Counted from the first letter of the stretch, positions 47,851-59,166 are shown. The stretch is 64,000 nucleotides of DNA from Rhizobacter sp. Root1238 (GCF_001425825.1 NZ_LMDM01000048.1:162151-226150), one strand, 5' to 3'. The notes: generated from the letters alone by a model not told the origin. Numbers and translations are program-made.

Positions 47851-48513
47851 TCACGGGGACGACGCGGCGGGCATCGGCAGTGCCGGCTTGCGCTTCGCCG
47901 CCCTGTCGCGGTTGCGCTTCTCGATCTCTTCCTTGTGGGCCTGCGCCTCGCGCTGGCGAGCCTCGAAGCGCTCGCGCGCCTGCTGCTCGTCGGCGCTGCG
48001 GTCGACCGGTGCCGGCCGCGACGCGGCCGATGGCGGCAGCAGCGGCTTCGCCTCGCGCTGCTTCGGCACGCGCGGCGCACGCGGCTCCGGCGGCGGCTTG
48101 TTGATCTCGTCCCAGGCCTTCGCCTCGCGCCGGCGGCGGTGCTCGGCACTGCGCTGCTGGCGCTCCACCTCGTCGAGCGCGATCTCCTGCTGGTGCAGGT
48201 TGTCGAGCGACTGGCGCCGGTCGGCACGCGCCTGGTCGATGCACGAGGTCACGACGAAGCGGCGCTTGCACTCGGCCTCGCGCTGCGCGTACTGCACCTC
48301 GGCCGCTTGGCGCTGCTTCGCGATGCGCTCGCGCTCGGCCTGGCTGGACGGCTCCGCGGCACAGGCGCCCACTGCCGCGAATGCAGCCAGACAAGAAGCC
48401 AGCACGCCAGACCAGAACGATCCAGCGGACGCCGCGGAGCCGGCTCTGCCGGGCCGCTGGCGGCGCCCCCTTGAGGGGGAGGCGCGAAGCGCCTTCGGGG
48501 GTGGGTCCATCAT
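47851..48513 (-). CDS. Hypothetical secreted Arg/Glu-rich protein coupled to zapE
   Basis: I do not recognise a family. The ATG at 48513 overlaps the zapE stop as ATGA and gives 220 residues. Residues about 3-28 are translated from a dispersed repeat (PPPKALRASPSRGRRQRPG). A hydrophobic stretch near 33-52 (WSGVLASCLAAFAAVGACA) looks like a signal peptide ending before AEPS. The rest is strongly charged and probably helical (AERERIAKQRQAAEVQYAQ; ARERFEARQREAQAHKEE), with a pair of cysteines at CKRRFVVTSC. A later GTG start would remove the repeat-derived part but also the basic n-region. Probably periplasmic; role unknown. Confidence 0.6.
   Translation of the reverse strand: MMDPPPKALRASPSRGRRQRPGRAGSAASAGSFWSGVLASCLAAFAAVGACAAEPSSQAERERIAKQRQAAEVQYAQREAECKRRFVVTSCIDQARADRRQSLDNLHQQEIALDEVERQQRSAEHRRRREAKAWDEINKPPPEPRAPRVPKQREAKPLLPPSAASRPAPVDRSADEQQARERFEARQREAQAHKEEIEKRNRDRAAKRKPALPMPAASSP
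48418..48512 (-). repeat. Dispersed hairpin-rich repeat, copy B
   Basis: Second copy of the element at 22427-22519. On the minus strand it starts with TGATGGA then CCCACCCCCGA, and its first TGA is the zapE stop codon. It holds the palindromes GGCGC/GCGCC and CCCCCTCAAGGGGG and a GCCGG/CCGGC pair. Unlike copy A it lies within a reading frame and is predicted to be translated as the start of the next protein. Confidence 0.85.
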
Positions 48514-49610
48514 GTCAGCCGAGTATCCACGTCCCGGCGTTCGAGCGACAGGAATTCCTTCGACTGCATCTCGTTGAGCCGCGACACCGTGCGCGGGAAC
48601 TCGTGCGCCAGCGGGCCGTCCTTGTACAGCTCTTCCGGCGGCACCGCGGCCGACAGGATCAGCTTCACACGGCGGTCGTACAGCACGTCGACCAGCCAGG
48701 TGAAACGCCGCGCCTCCGACGCCAGCCGTGGCGGCATCTGCGGCACATCCGACAGCAGCACGGTGTGGAACTGCGTCGCGAGTTCCAGGTAGTCGTTCTG
48801 CGAACGCGGTCCGCCGCACAAGGTCTTGAAGTCGAACCACACCACGCCGCCGGCCTTGCGCCGCGCATGCAGCTCGCGGTGCTCGATGTGCAGCACCGGC
48901 GGCTCGTCCCTGGCTTCGGCCAATTGCGTGAAGGCGTCGGCCATCGCGGCATCGGCCTCGGGGCCGAGCGGCGTGTGGTACAGCGTCACCTGCTCCAGCG
49001 TGCGGCGTCGGTAATCGGTGCCGTTGTCGACGCTGATGACCTCGAGCTTCTGCTTCAGCAGCTCGATGGCCGGCAGGATGCGGTCGCGGTGCAGCCCGTT
49101 CGGGTACAGGTCGTCGGGCTTGAAGTTCGAGGTGGTGACGATGCTGACGCGGTTCGCGAACAGGCTGTCGAGCAGCCGGTGCAGGATCATCGCGTCGGTC
49201 ACGTCGGCGACGTGGAACTCGTCGAAGCAGATCAGCCGGTGGCGCCGCGAGATGCGCGCGCCCAGCTCGTCGAGCGGGTTGACGACGCCCTTCAGCTCGG
49301 CGAGCTCGCGGTGCACCTCGCGCATGAACTCGTGGAAGTGCAGCCGCGTCTTGCGCTGCAGCGGCACGGCGTTGAAGAAGCAGTCCATCAGGAAGCTCTT
49401 GCCGCGCCCCACCCCGCCGTGCATGTAGACACCGCGCGGCAGCGGCGGGCGCACCAGCAGCTTCGTGATCGCGTTGCTGCGCCGCGCCTTGTAGGCTTCC
49501 CACTCGTCCTGGCAGCGCTGCAACGCGGCGACCGCGGCGAGTTGCGCCGGGTCGCTCTGGTAGCCGCGCTCCGCGAGCGTCTGCCGGTACAACTCGGTGA
49601 CGGAGACCAT
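48510..49610 (-). CDS. zapE: Cell division protein ZapE (AFG1-like ATPase)
   Basis: AFG1/ZapE-family ATPase, 366 residues, that in E. coli acts on the Z-ring under stress and is needed at low oxygen. Walker A is YMHGGVGRGKSFLMDCFF near 60-77, and Walker B is RLICFDEFHVADVTDAMIL. Further conserved segments are NFKPDDLYPNGLHRDRILP and WFDFKTLCGGPRSQNDYLE. It lies 19 nt after lpdA and so is probably part of the odhAB-lpdA transcript, an arrangement frequent in Burkholderiales. Confidence 0.93.
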   Translation of the reverse strand: MVSVTELYRQTLAERGYQSDPAQLAAVAALQRCQDEWEAYKARRSNAITKLLVRPPLPRGVYMHGGVGRGKSFLMDCFFNAVPLQRKTRLHFHEFMREVHRELAELKGVVNPLDELGARISRRHRLICFDEFHVADVTDAMILHRLLDSLFANRVSIVTTSNFKPDDLYPNGLHRDRILPAIELLKQKLEVISVDNGTDYRRRTLEQVTLYHTPLGPEADAAMADAFTQLAEARDEPPVLHIEHRELHARRKAGGVVWFDFKTLCGGPRSQNDYLELATQFHTVLLSDVPQMPPRLASEARRFTWLVDVLYDRRVKLILSAAVPPEELYKDGPLAHEFPRTVSRLNEMQSKEFLSLERRDVDTRLT

Positions 49611-49629
49611 CGACAGCGGCAGCGCCCGA

Positions 49630-51057
<1,428 letters not shown>

Positions 51058-51069
51058 CGTGGTTCCTGT

Positions 51070-52335
51070 TTAGATGTCGAACAGGAGGCGAGCCGGATCT
51101 TCCAGCGCGTCCTTCATCGCGACCAGGCCCAGCACGGCTTCGCGGCCGTCGATGATGCGGTGGTCGTACGACATCGCGAGGTAGTTCATCGGGCGGATCA
51201 CGATCTGGCCGTTCTCGACCACCGCGCGGTCCTTCGTGGCGTGAACGCCGAGGATGGCCGACTGCGGCGGGTTGATGATCGGCGTCGACAGCATCGAGCC
51301 GAAGGTGCCGCCGTTCGAGATCGAGAAGGTGCCGCCGGTCAGCTCGTCGAGCGACAGCTTGCCGTCCTTGGCCTTCTGGCCGAAGCCGGCGATGGTCTTC
51401 TCGATGTCGGCAAAGCTCAGCTGGTCGGCATTGCGGATGATCGGCACCACCAGGCCGCGCGGCGAACCGACCGCGATGCCGATGTCGAAGTAGCCGTGGT
51501 AGACGATGTCGTTGCCGTCGACGCTGGCGTTGATCACCGGGTACTTCTTCAGCGCGGCGACCGCGGCCTTCACGAAGAAGCTCATGAAGCCCAGCTTCAC
51601 GCCATGCTCCTTCTCGAACTTCTCCTGGAACTTCTTGCGCATCTCCATGACCGGGGCCATGTTCACTTCGTTGAACGTGGTCAGGATGGCGTTGGTGGCC
51701 TGCGACTGCAGCAGGCGCTCGGCGACACGGGCGCGCAGGCGGCTCATCGGCACGCGCTGCTCAGGACGATCGCCCAGGTTTTGCGAAACCGGTGCGGCAA
51801 CCGACGGCAGCGGCTTGGCCACCGATGCGGCGACGGGCGCTGCCACCGGTGCGGCGACGGCCGGCTTCGCGCCGGCGGCGATCGCGCCCAGCACGTCGCC
51901 CTTGGTCACGCGGCCGTCCTTGCCGGTGCCGGCCACCGAGCTGGTCGACAGGTTGTTGTCGGCCAGCAGCTTGGCGGCCGCGGGCATCGCGACATCGCCC
52001 TTGCTGCCACCAGCCGCGGGCGCCGCGGCGGCAGCAGGCGCGGCCGCAGGTGCCGGCACCGCCTTGATCTCGAGCGGGCTCACCTGGGCAGCGGCCTCGG
52101 TGTCGATCCGGGCGATGACTTCATCGCTGGTGCAGCTCTCGCCGTCGTTCTTGACGATCTGCGCGATCACGCCGGCGGCCGGCGCCGGCACTTCGAGCAC
52201 GACCTTGTCGGTCTCGATCTCGATCAGGATCTCGTCGATGGCCACGGCTTCGCCGGGCTTCTTCTTCCATTGCAGCAGGGTGGCTTCGGCCACCGATTCG
52301 GACAGCTGCGGAACTTTGACTTCTACGATTGCCAT
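51070..52335 (-). CDS. odhB: Dihydrolipoyllysine-residue succinyltransferase (E2 of 2-oxoglutarate dehydrogenase)
   Basis: Core acyltransferase of the complex. It has 421 residues with one lipoyl domain at 1-77 (lipoyl-lysine in [14 protein letters not shown] near 43). An Ala/Pro linker follows, then the E3-binding domain ([21 protein letters not shown], about 115-150) and a second linker. The catalytic domain ends with the active-site [36 protein letters not shown] is another family marker. It lies 74 nt after odhA and 12 nt before lpdA. Confidence 0.96.
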   Translation of the reverse strand: MAIVEVKVPQLSESVAEATLLQWKKKPGEAVAIDEILIEIETDKVVLEVPAPAAGVIAQIVKNDGESCTSDEVIARIDTEAAAQVSPLEIKAVPAPAAAPAAAAAPAAGGSKGDVAMPAAAKLLADNNLSTSSVAGTGKDGRVTKGDVLGAIAAGAKPAVAAPVAAPVAASVAKPLPSVAAPVSQNLGDRPEQRVPMSRLRARVAERLLQSQATNAILTTFNEVNMAPVMEMRKKFQEKFEKEHGVKLGFMSFFVKAAVAALKKYPVINASVDGNDIVYHGYFDIGIAVGSPRGLVVPIIRNADQLSFADIEKTIAGFGQKAKDGKLSLDELTGGTFSISNGGTFGSMLSTPIINPPQSAILGVHATKDRAVVENGQIVIRPMNYLAMSYDHRIIDGREAVLGLVAMKDALEDPARLLFDI

Positions 52336-52409
52336 GAGGTTCTTTCTGGGTGTTCAGCACGGTTGCAGCCGCGCCGGCCACCGGGCCGGCAGGCTGCACC
52401 ACGACTTGC

Positions 52410-55268
52410 TTATTTGGTGAGGACGAAGCCCTTGAGCTTGGCGAAGGCCTGGTCGAGCAGCGCCTTCTGCTGCTCCTGGTGCAGGTGCGCATAACCCACC
52501 GCCGGCGAAGCCGATGCCGGGCGACCCGCATAGCCCAGCCGCTGGCCGTCGACCATGTTCTCGTGGATGTAGTGCTGCACGAAGAACCACGCACCCTGGT
52601 TCTGCGGCTCGTCCTGGCACCAGACGATCTCGGTCGCGTTGGCGTACTTCTTCACCTCGGCCGCGAAGGCCTTGTGCGGGAACGGGTAGAGCTGCTCGAC
52701 GCGGATGATCGCCACGTCGGTGGCCTTCTTCTCGGCCCGGGCCTTCACCAGGTCGTAGTAGACCTTGCCGGAGCACGCGACGATGCGCTTGACCTTGTCG
52801 GCCGCGATCTCGGCATTCGCCTCGGGGATCACCGTCTTGAACTCGCCCTTCGTGAACTCGACGAGCGGCGACGTGGCGTCCTTGTTCCGCAGCAGCGACT
52901 TCGGCGTCATGATCACCAGCGGCTTGCGGAACATGCGCACCATCTGGCGGCGCAGCACATGGAAGATCTGGCTGGCCGAGGTCGGCTGCACGATCTGCAT
53001 GTTGTTGTCGGCGGCCAGTTGCATGAAGCGCTCCAGGCGTGCCGACGAATGCTCCGGGCCCTGCCCTTCGTAGCCGTGCGGCAGCATCAGCGTCAGGCCG
53101 TTGGCGCGGCCCCACTTGACCTCGCCGGACGCGATGAACTGGTCGATCACCACCTGCGCGCCGTTGACGAAGTCGCCGAACTGCGCTTCCCAGATGGTCA
53201 GCGTGTTCGGGTCGGCGCTGGCGTAGCCGTATTCGAAGCCGAGCACCGCTTCTTCGGACAGCAGCGAGTCGATCACGACGAACGGGGCCTGGTTGTCGGC
53301 CACGTGCTGCAGCGGCGTCCAGGTGCCTTCGTCCCACTTCTCGCGGTTCTGGTCGTGCAGCACCGCATGGCGGTGCGTGAAGGTACCGCGGCCGCTGTCT
53401 TCGCCGGACAGGCGGATCGGGTAGCCGCTCGCGACCAGCGATGCGAAGGCGAGGTGCTCGCCCATGCCCCAGTCCATGTTGATGTCGCCGCGGCCCATCG
53501 CGGCGCGGTCGGCCAGCACCTTCTCGACCAGCGGGTGCGGCTTGAAGTTCGCCGGCACCGTCGTGATGCGCTCAGCCAGGCGCTTGACCTCGGCCAGCGG
53601 CAGCGCGGTGTCGGCCGAATCGGTCCACTTCTTGTTCAGGTACGGCGACCAGTCGACCGCATACTTGCTCTTGTAGTTGGTCAGCACCGGGTCGATGGTG
53701 TGCTTGCCGGCGTCCATCGCGGCGCGGAATTCCTTGACCATCGCGTCCGGGCCGTCGGCCGGCAGCACGCCCTGGGCCACCAGCTTGTCGCCGTACAGCT
53801 TGCGGGTGCCCGGGTGCTGCGCGATCTTCTTGTACATCAGCGGCTGCGTCAGCGCCGGCGTGTCCTGCTCGTTGTGGCCGAGCTTGCGGAAGCAGACGAT
53901 GTCGACCACCACGTCCTTGTTGAACTCCTGGCGGTAGTCGAGCGCGAGCTGCGTGCACAGCACGACCGCTTCGGGGTCGTCGCCGTTCACGTGCAGCACC
54001 GGCGCCTCGATCATCTTGACCACGTCGGTGCAGTACAGCGTCGAGCGGGTGTCACGCGGGTCGCTGGTCGTGAAGCCGATCTGGTTGTTGATGACGACGT
54101 GGACGGTGCCGCCGGTGTAGTAGCCGCGCGTCTGCGCGAGCGCCAGCGTTTCCATCACGACGCCCTGGCCGGCGAAGGCCGCGTCGCCGTGCACCAGCAC
54201 CGGCAGCACGGTGTCGCCTTCCTTGTCGCCGCGGCGGTCGAGGCGGGCCTTGACCGAGCCTTCGACGACCGGGTTGACGATCTCCAGGTGCGACGGGTTG
54301 AACGACAGGCTCAGGTGGACCGGGCCGCCGTCGGTGGTGACGTCGCTCGAGAAGCCCTGGTGGTACTTCACGTCGCCCGAAGGCAGGTTCTCGGGCGCGG
54401 TGTGGTCGAACTCGGCGAACAGGTCCTTGGGCATCTTGCCCAGCGTGTTGACCAGCACGTTCAGGCGGCCGCGGTGGGCCATGCCGATCACGATTTCCTG
54501 CACGCCCTTCTCGCCGGCACGCTGCACCAGCTCGTCCATCGACGCGATGAAGCTTTCGCCGCCTTCGAGCGAGAAGCGCTTCTGGCCGACGTACTTCGTG
54601 TGCAGGTAGCGCTCCAGGCCTTCGGAGGCCGTCAGGCGGTTCAGGATCTGCTTCTTCTGCTCGGCCGTGAAGTTCGGCTTCGAGCGGATGGCTTCGAGGC
54701 GTTGCTGCCACCAGCGCTTTTCAGGCTGGTCGGTGATGTGCATGTACTCGGCGCCGATCGAGCCGCAGTAGGTTTCGCGCAGCGCCTGCACGATCTGGCG
54801 CAGCGTCATCTGCTCGGACGTGCTGAAGTAGGTGTTCGTCGCGCTGAACGTGATGTCCATGTCGGACTCGCTCAGGTCGTAGAACGCCGGTTCCAGCTCG
54901 GGGATCTTCGGGCGCTCGACGCGCTTCAGCGGGTCGAGGTCGGCCCAGCGGGCGCCGAGCACGCGGTAGGCGGCGATCAGCGACTGGACATGGACCTGCT
55001 TGCGGGCGACCGCGAGGTCGGCGCTGCTGGCCTTGTTGCCGAAGGCGTTGGCCTTGGCGCGTTGAGCGAATGATTCGACGACCGGTGCATGCGGTACGTC
55101 GGCAGCCGACGAACCGTCGGCGGCAGGAACGTGCTGGAGCGCGTCGAAGTAGGCGCGCCAGTTGTCGGGCACGGAGCCCGGGTTGTCGAGGTAGGCCTCG
55201 TACATCTCTTCGACGTAGGGCGCATTGCCCCCGAACAGGTACGAGTTCGACCTGTATTCCTGCATCAT
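52410..55268 (-). CDS. odhA: 2-oxoglutarate dehydrogenase E1 component
   Basis: Thiamine diphosphate enzyme decarboxylating 2-oxoglutarate in the TCA cycle. Two adjacent ATGs open the gene; the first, at 55268, gives 952 residues. The N-terminal E2-binding segment is MMQEYRSNSYLFGGNAPYVE. The ThDP and active-site regions include GMAHRGRLNVLVNTLGK, the GDAAFAGQGVVMETL loop near 375 and NNQIGFTTSDPRD. The C-terminal half has HGYEGQGPEHSSARLERFMQ. It is first in the odhA-odhB-lpdA-zapE operon. Confidence 0.97.
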   Translation of the reverse strand: MMQEYRSNSYLFGGNAPYVEEMYEAYLDNPGSVPDNWRAYFDALQHVPAADGSSAADVPHAPVVESFAQRAKANAFGNKASSADLAVARKQVHVQSLIAAYRVLGARWADLDPLKRVERPKIPELEPAFYDLSESDMDITFSATNTYFSTSEQMTLRQIVQALRETYCGSIGAEYMHITDQPEKRWWQQRLEAIRSKPNFTAEQKKQILNRLTASEGLERYLHTKYVGQKRFSLEGGESFIASMDELVQRAGEKGVQEIVIGMAHRGRLNVLVNTLGKMPKDLFAEFDHTAPENLPSGDVKYHQGFSSDVTTDGGPVHLSLSFNPSHLEIVNPVVEGSVKARLDRRGDKEGDTVLPVLVHGDAAFAGQGVVMETLALAQTRGYYTGGTVHVVINNQIGFTTSDPRDTRSTLYCTDVVKMIEAPVLHVNGDDPEAVVLCTQLALDYRQEFNKDVVVDIVCFRKLGHNEQDTPALTQPLMYKKIAQHPGTRKLYGDKLVAQGVLPADGPDAMVKEFRAAMDAGKHTIDPVLTNYKSKYAVDWSPYLNKKWTDSADTALPLAEVKRLAERITTVPANFKPHPLVEKVLADRAAMGRGDINMDWGMGEHLAFASLVASGYPIRLSGEDSGRGTFTHRHAVLHDQNREKWDEGTWTPLQHVADNQAPFVVIDSLLSEEAVLGFEYGYASADPNTLTIWEAQFGDFVNGAQVVIDQFIASGEVKWGRANGLTLMLPHGYEGQGPEHSSARLERFMQLAADNNMQIVQPTSASQIFHVLRRQMVRMFRKPLVIMTPKSLLRNKDATSPLVEFTKGEFKTVIPEANAEIAADKVKRIVACSGKVYYDLVKARAEKKATDVAIIRVEQLYPFPHKAFAAEVKKYANATEIVWCQDEPQNQGAWFFVQHYIHENMVDGQRLGYAGRPASASPAVGYAHLHQEQQKALLDQAFAKLKGFVLTK

Positions 55269-55510
55269 TTCGCTCACCTTTCGCACTGGTTTCCAGCGCT
55301 GTAGTGGGTTACAAACCTTCCGCGACACGGCTAGACCGACTGGCGGATTGCGACCCGCCTTGACTGCTCAACCAGCAAGGGGACGGGAAGGACCTGAAGT
55401 CACGGCCGGGACTGTAACACCGTTGGAATTCTGCGGTCCACGTCGTGGGATCGGCGTGTTTCGTGCGGACGACAATCGCGTGACTCCTTTGGTGGATTCA
55501 TCCGCCCGAC

Positions 55511-55822
55511 ATGCGCCGCACCATCGAAATCCACCCCGCCGCGCCACCCAAGCCGCCGCTCGGCCAGCCCTGCAACGGCTGCGGCGTGTGCTGTGCGAGC
55601 GAGCCCTGCCCGGTCGGCGTGCTGATGAGCCGGCGCCGGCACGGGGCCTGTGCGGCGCTGGTGTGGGAGGAACAGGGCGGTTACCGCTGCGGCGTGCTGC
55701 TGCGGGCGCGCGCGTTGCGCGGGCCGGCCTGGCTGCGCCGCGTGGCCGCCCGGCTGGTGGCGCGGTTGATCGCCGCCGACCAGGGTTGCGATTGCGACTA
55801 CGAAGTCGAACCGCACCGCTGA
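55511..55822 (+). CDS. Small cysteine-cluster protein (YkgJ/UPF0153-like)
   Basis: A 103-residue protein with CNGCGVCCASEPCPVG near residues 21-36, then further cysteines at 47 and 60 (AACAAL-type, YRCGVL) and near the end (GCDCDY). The spacing resembles the YkgJ-type cysteine clusters thought to bind a metal or an Fe-S centre. No function is known. The gene is divergent from odhA, 242 nt away, and converges on the aldo/keto reductase with 14 nt between stops. The 242-nt gap to the left must hold both promoters; I see no clear boxes there. Confidence 0.72.
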   Translation: MRRTIEIHPAAPPKPPLGQPCNGCGVCCASEPCPVGVLMSRRRHGACAALVWEEQGGYRCGVLLRARALRGPAWLRRVAARLVARLIAADQGCDCDYEVEPHR

Positions 55823-55836
55823 TCGGCGTCGCGACG

Positions 55837-56880
55837 TCAGAACGCCTCGTCGCGGCTGGAGTGGGCCCACAGGTCCAGCCCGCCGTCCTGCGCATGGCGG
55901 TCGATCTCGGCCAGTTCCTGCGCGCTGAAATCGAGCCGCGCCAGCGCCGCGACGTTCTCGCGCAGCTGCTCGGGCCGGCTCGCGCCGATCAGCGCCGTCG
56001 TCACGCGCGGGTCGCGCAGCACCCAGGCCAGCGCCATCTGCGCGAGCGACTGCCCGCGCTTCTGCGCGATCGCCCGCAGCCCGCGCACCCGCTCCAGGTT
56101 GGCGTCCGACAGGTGCTCCGCCTTCATCGAGCCGCCGCCCGGCTTGTTGATGCGCGCATCGGCCGGGATGCCGTTCAGGTACTTGTCGGTCAGCAGCCCC
56201 TGGGCCAGCGCGCTGAAGGCGATGCAGCCTGCCCCTTCGCTGTCGAGCGTGGCGAGCAGCTCGCCTTCGATCCAGCGGTTCAGCAGGCTGTACGACGGCT
56301 GGTGGATCAGCAGCGGCACGCCGCGCTCGCGCAGCAGCCTGGCCATCTCGGCAGTCTTGCCCGCCGAGTACGACGAGATGCCCACATACAGCGCGCGCCC
56401 CGACTGCACCGCGGTGGCGAGCGCCGATGCGGTTTCCTCGAGCGGCGTCGCGGCATCGAAACGGTGCGAATAGAAGATGTCGACGTAATCGAGCCCCATG
56501 CGGCGCAGGCTCTGGTCGAGGCTCGCGAGCACGTATTTGCGCGAGCCGCCGCCCTGCCCGTACGGGCCCGGCCACATGTCGTAGCCGGCCTTGGTGGAGA
56601 TCACCAGCTCGTCTCGATAGGGCTTGAAGTCCTCGCGCAGCACGCGGCCGAAGTTGCTCTCGGCGCTGCCATACGGCGGGCCGTAGTTGTTGGCGAGATC
56701 GAAATGGGTGATGCCCAGGTCGAAGGCGGTGCGCAGCAGCGCGCGCTGCTCGGTGAGCGGCGTGGCATCGCCGAAGTTGTGCCACAGGCCGAGCGACAGC
56801 AGCGGCAGCTGCAGGCCGCTGCGGCCGCAGCGGCGGTAGGTCATGGTCTCGTAGCGGTTGGCCGCGGCGGTGTAGGTCAT
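55837..56880 (-). CDS. Aldo/keto reductase (YghZ/Gpr-like)
   Basis: NADPH-dependent aldo/keto reductase, 347 residues from the ATG at 56880. A second Met 12 codons in is also possible. The catalytic tetrad can be placed: Asp in THFDLANNYG, Tyr at NNYGPPYG, Lys in VISTKAGYDMWPG, and His in DIFYSHRFDAATPLEE. The insertion MWPGPYGQGGGSRKYV is typical of the YghZ subgroup, which reduces L-glyceraldehyde 3-phosphate and other aldehydes. The cofactor-binding end is TALIGASRPEQLREN. It is 13 nt after the cupin gene. Confidence 0.9.
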   Translation of the reverse strand: MTYTAAANRYETMTYRRCGRSGLQLPLLSLGLWHNFGDATPLTEQRALLRTAFDLGITHFDLANNYGPPYGSAESNFGRVLREDFKPYRDELVISTKAGYDMWPGPYGQGGGSRKYVLASLDQSLRRMGLDYVDIFYSHRFDAATPLEETASALATAVQSGRALYVGISSYSAGKTAEMARLLRERGVPLLIHQPSYSLLNRWIEGELLATLDSEGAGCIAFSALAQGLLTDKYLNGIPADARINKPGGGSMKAEHLSDANLERVRGLRAIAQKRGQSLAQMALAWVLRDPRVTTALIGASRPEQLRENVAALARLDFSAQELAEIDRHAQDGGLDLWAHSSRDEAF

Positions 56881-56893
56881 GGTTCCCGGGTCG

Positions 56894-57307
56894 TCATTTG
56901 ACGAAGTCGTACAGCGGGGCATTCTTGTCGACGACGTGCACGGTGAACAGCTTCAACGGCACGTCGCCGACCACCTTGAAGCTGCCGTGCTGCACGTCGC
57001 GCAGGTTCAGCCCGGTCAGGCCGGTCGGCATCATCGCCGCGTCCTTGCCCGGCGCCTGCACCATCGCGCCCTGCAGCACGTGGAAGGCTTCGACGCCATG
57101 GTGCACGTGCAGGTTGCTGCTCTGGCCCGGCTTCAGTTCGACGATCGACGCGATCACCTCCATGTTGGGCGTGCCGCTCAGGTCGGCGCGCTTCTGCTCC
57201 GCGCGCTGCGGTGAATCGGTCAGCGTCTGCGCCGTCAGGCCGGTGGTGAGGCCGAGTGCGAACAACAGCGCACCGGACAGCGTGAGCGTCAGCCGGGAAG
57301 TCTTCAT
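56894..57307 (-). CDS. Secreted cupin-domain protein
   Basis: A 137-residue protein with a signal peptide (MKTSRLTLTLSGALLFALGL, cleavage near LTAQ) and one cupin fold. The metal-site pattern is partly visible as HVHHGVEAFHVLQG (about 76-89), which supplies His and Glu ligands. Probably periplasmic; substrate unknown. The ATG at 57307 fits a signal peptide; an ATG at 57331 would add eight residues. It precedes the aldo/keto reductase by 13 nt and is divergent from the TPS transporter gene 178 nt away. Confidence 0.8.
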   Translation of the reverse strand: MKTSRLTLTLSGALLFALGLTTGLTAQTLTDSPQRAEQKRADLSGTPNMEVIASIVELKPGQSSNLHVHHGVEAFHVLQGAMVQAPGKDAAMMPTGLTGLNLRDVQHGSFKVVGDVPLKLFTVHVVDKNAPLYDFVK

Positions 57308-57485
57308 GGTGTCGGTCTCCTCGCGCGACATGCGCCGCGGCACTGTGCGCGCGGGTGCCGGGAGCGTCAATCGGGGTTGACGCCGCGCATCCAAGGCTTA
57401 TTTGGGGCCGCTCGCGAAGAATCCACATTGACTGCAAATTCGGCGTCCAGATTGTCAGCCTCCCAAGCCATCGGCAGGCCGCAAC

Positions 57486-59153
57486 GTGACGACAAGAGAT
57501 GTTCGACGCTCCGCTTTCCAGCATGCCGGCGCGGCATGCTTCATGGGGTTCGCAGCGTCGTGGGCCCTCGCGGCGCCCGATGCCGGGCAGCTGTCCAACG
57601 AGATCCACCCGCCCGCCACCCAGCGGACCCAGCCGACCGCGCTGCCCGAGCCGCCGGAAGACCGGCCGGCCCTGACACTCGACGCGGGCCCGCGGGTGCT
57701 CGTCAGGCGCATCGTCGTGACCGGCAGCCAGGCGGTGCCCACGGTCGAGCTCGATGCCTTGCTCGCCGATGCCGTCGGCAAGACGATGTCGCTGCCCGAA
57801 CTGCAGGAGCTTGCCGCCCGCGTGACGCGCCGCCATCGCGAAGCCGGCCTGCTGCTGGCCCGCGCCTACCTGCCGGCGCAGCGCATCGACGAGGGCCGGA
57901 TCGAGATTGCCGTGCTCGAAGGCCGGCTGGGCCGGCGCCAGGTGGCGAACGACACGCCACTCGCCGAAGCACGGCTCGGCCTGCTGCTGGGCATCGGATC
58001 CGAAGGCGACTCGCTGCGCGGCGCACCGCTGGAGCGGGCCTTGCTGCTGTTGGGCGACCTGCCGGGCATCGACGTTCAATCGACCTTGCGGCCCGGTGCC
58101 TCCGTCGGCACCACCGACCTGGATGTCCGCCTCACGCGGGGCGCGCGCGCCGGTGCAGACCTCGGCGCCGACAACTTCGGCAACCCGTCGACCGGCAGAG
58201 CGCGCTACGGCGCGGGCGCGCAATTGAACAACCCCCTGTGGCTGGGCGATACCTTGTCGCTGCGCGCGCTGACGTCGGACGGCGGGCTCGGCTACGGCCG
58301 CATCGCGTACCAGCTGCCGGTCGGTGCCGCCGGCACGCAGCTGGGGGCCGCCTGGTCGGACATGCGCTACCGGCTCGGCGGAGACTTCCTGGCATTGCAA
58401 GCCAGCGGCACGGCCCGCATCGCCAGCGCCTACCTGCTGCACCCGTTGCAGCGCAGCCGGGACACCAACCTGAACCTGCAATTGCTGCACGACCGCAAGC
58501 AGCTGCATGACAGCGTCGGCAGCATGGCCACGTCGGCCGACAAGCGGGTCGCAGCCACCACGCTGGGCCTGTCGGGCGACCGCGGCGACGCGGGCACCGG
58601 ATCGATCACGCAATGGAGCGTCAGCTGGACCGAAGGCCGTGTCGCGCTCGATGCCGCCAGCGCCGAGATCGATGCGGCGGGCTATCGCACCCAAGGCCGG
58701 TACCACAAGCTCTCCGGCCAGTGGAGTCATCAACGCCCGCTCAATCCGGACCTGCTGCTGGCGTTGCGCGCCAGCGGGCAGGCCGCCACCGAGAACCTCG
58801 ACAGTTCCGAACAGATGGGCCTCGGCGGCTACGGCGGCGTGCGAGCGTACGGGCCCGGCGAGGCTTCGTCCGACGAGGCGGCGCTGCTGACGATCGAACT
58901 GCGCCACCCGCTGTCGGCCACCTGGCAGCTCGGCGGCTTCTTCGATGCCGCCTTCGGCCGCGCGCATCACCAGGCGCTGCCGAACGATGCACGCAACGTG
59001 CGGCACCCGTCCGGCGTCGGCGCGCTGCTGAGCCATCGGACCACGGCGGGCCTGAACCTGAACGCCTGCATCGCGGTGCGAGCCGGCGACACCAACCAGT
59101 CCGACAGCGAGCGCGGCCCGCGTTGGTGGTTGCAAGCCACCCAAGCCTTCTGA
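57486..59153 (+). CDS. Two-partner secretion outer-membrane transporter (TpsB, ShlB/FhaC/HecB family)
   Basis: Omp85-superfamily transporter exporting the adjacent TpsA. The 555 residues start with GTG. A signal peptide ends near ALAA-PD (residue 30), and a Pro-rich linker follows. The POTRA domain occupies about 70-150 (VLVRRIVVTGSQAVPTVEL, then YLPAQRIDEGRIEIAVLEG). The 16-stranded barrel carries GLGGYGGVRAYGPGEASSDE near 445-464, the L6-loop VRGY-type motif in a VRAY form, and ends in a C-terminal Phe. tpsA follows 13 nt later. Confidence 0.9.
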   Translation: MTTRDVRRSAFQHAGAACFMGFAASWALAAPDAGQLSNEIHPPATQRTQPTALPEPPEDRPALTLDAGPRVLVRRIVVTGSQAVPTVELDALLADAVGKTMSLPELQELAARVTRRHREAGLLLARAYLPAQRIDEGRIEIAVLEGRLGRRQVANDTPLAEARLGLLLGIGSEGDSLRGAPLERALLLLGDLPGIDVQSTLRPGASVGTTDLDVRLTRGARAGADLGADNFGNPSTGRARYGAGAQLNNPLWLGDTLSLRALTSDGGLGYGRIAYQLPVGAAGTQLGAAWSDMRYRLGGDFLALQASGTARIASAYLLHPLQRSRDTNLNLQLLHDRKQLHDSVGSMATSADKRVAATTLGLSGDRGDAGTGSITQWSVSWTEGRVALDAASAEIDAAGYRTQGRYHKLSGQWSHQRPLNPDLLLALRASGQAATENLDSSEQMGLGGYGGVRAYGPGEASSDEAALLTIELRHPLSATWQLGGFFDAAFGRAHHQALPNDARNVRHPSGVGALLSHRTTAGLNLNACIAVRAGDTNQSDSERGPRWWLQATQAF

Positions 59154-59166
59154 AACCGGAGTTGCC

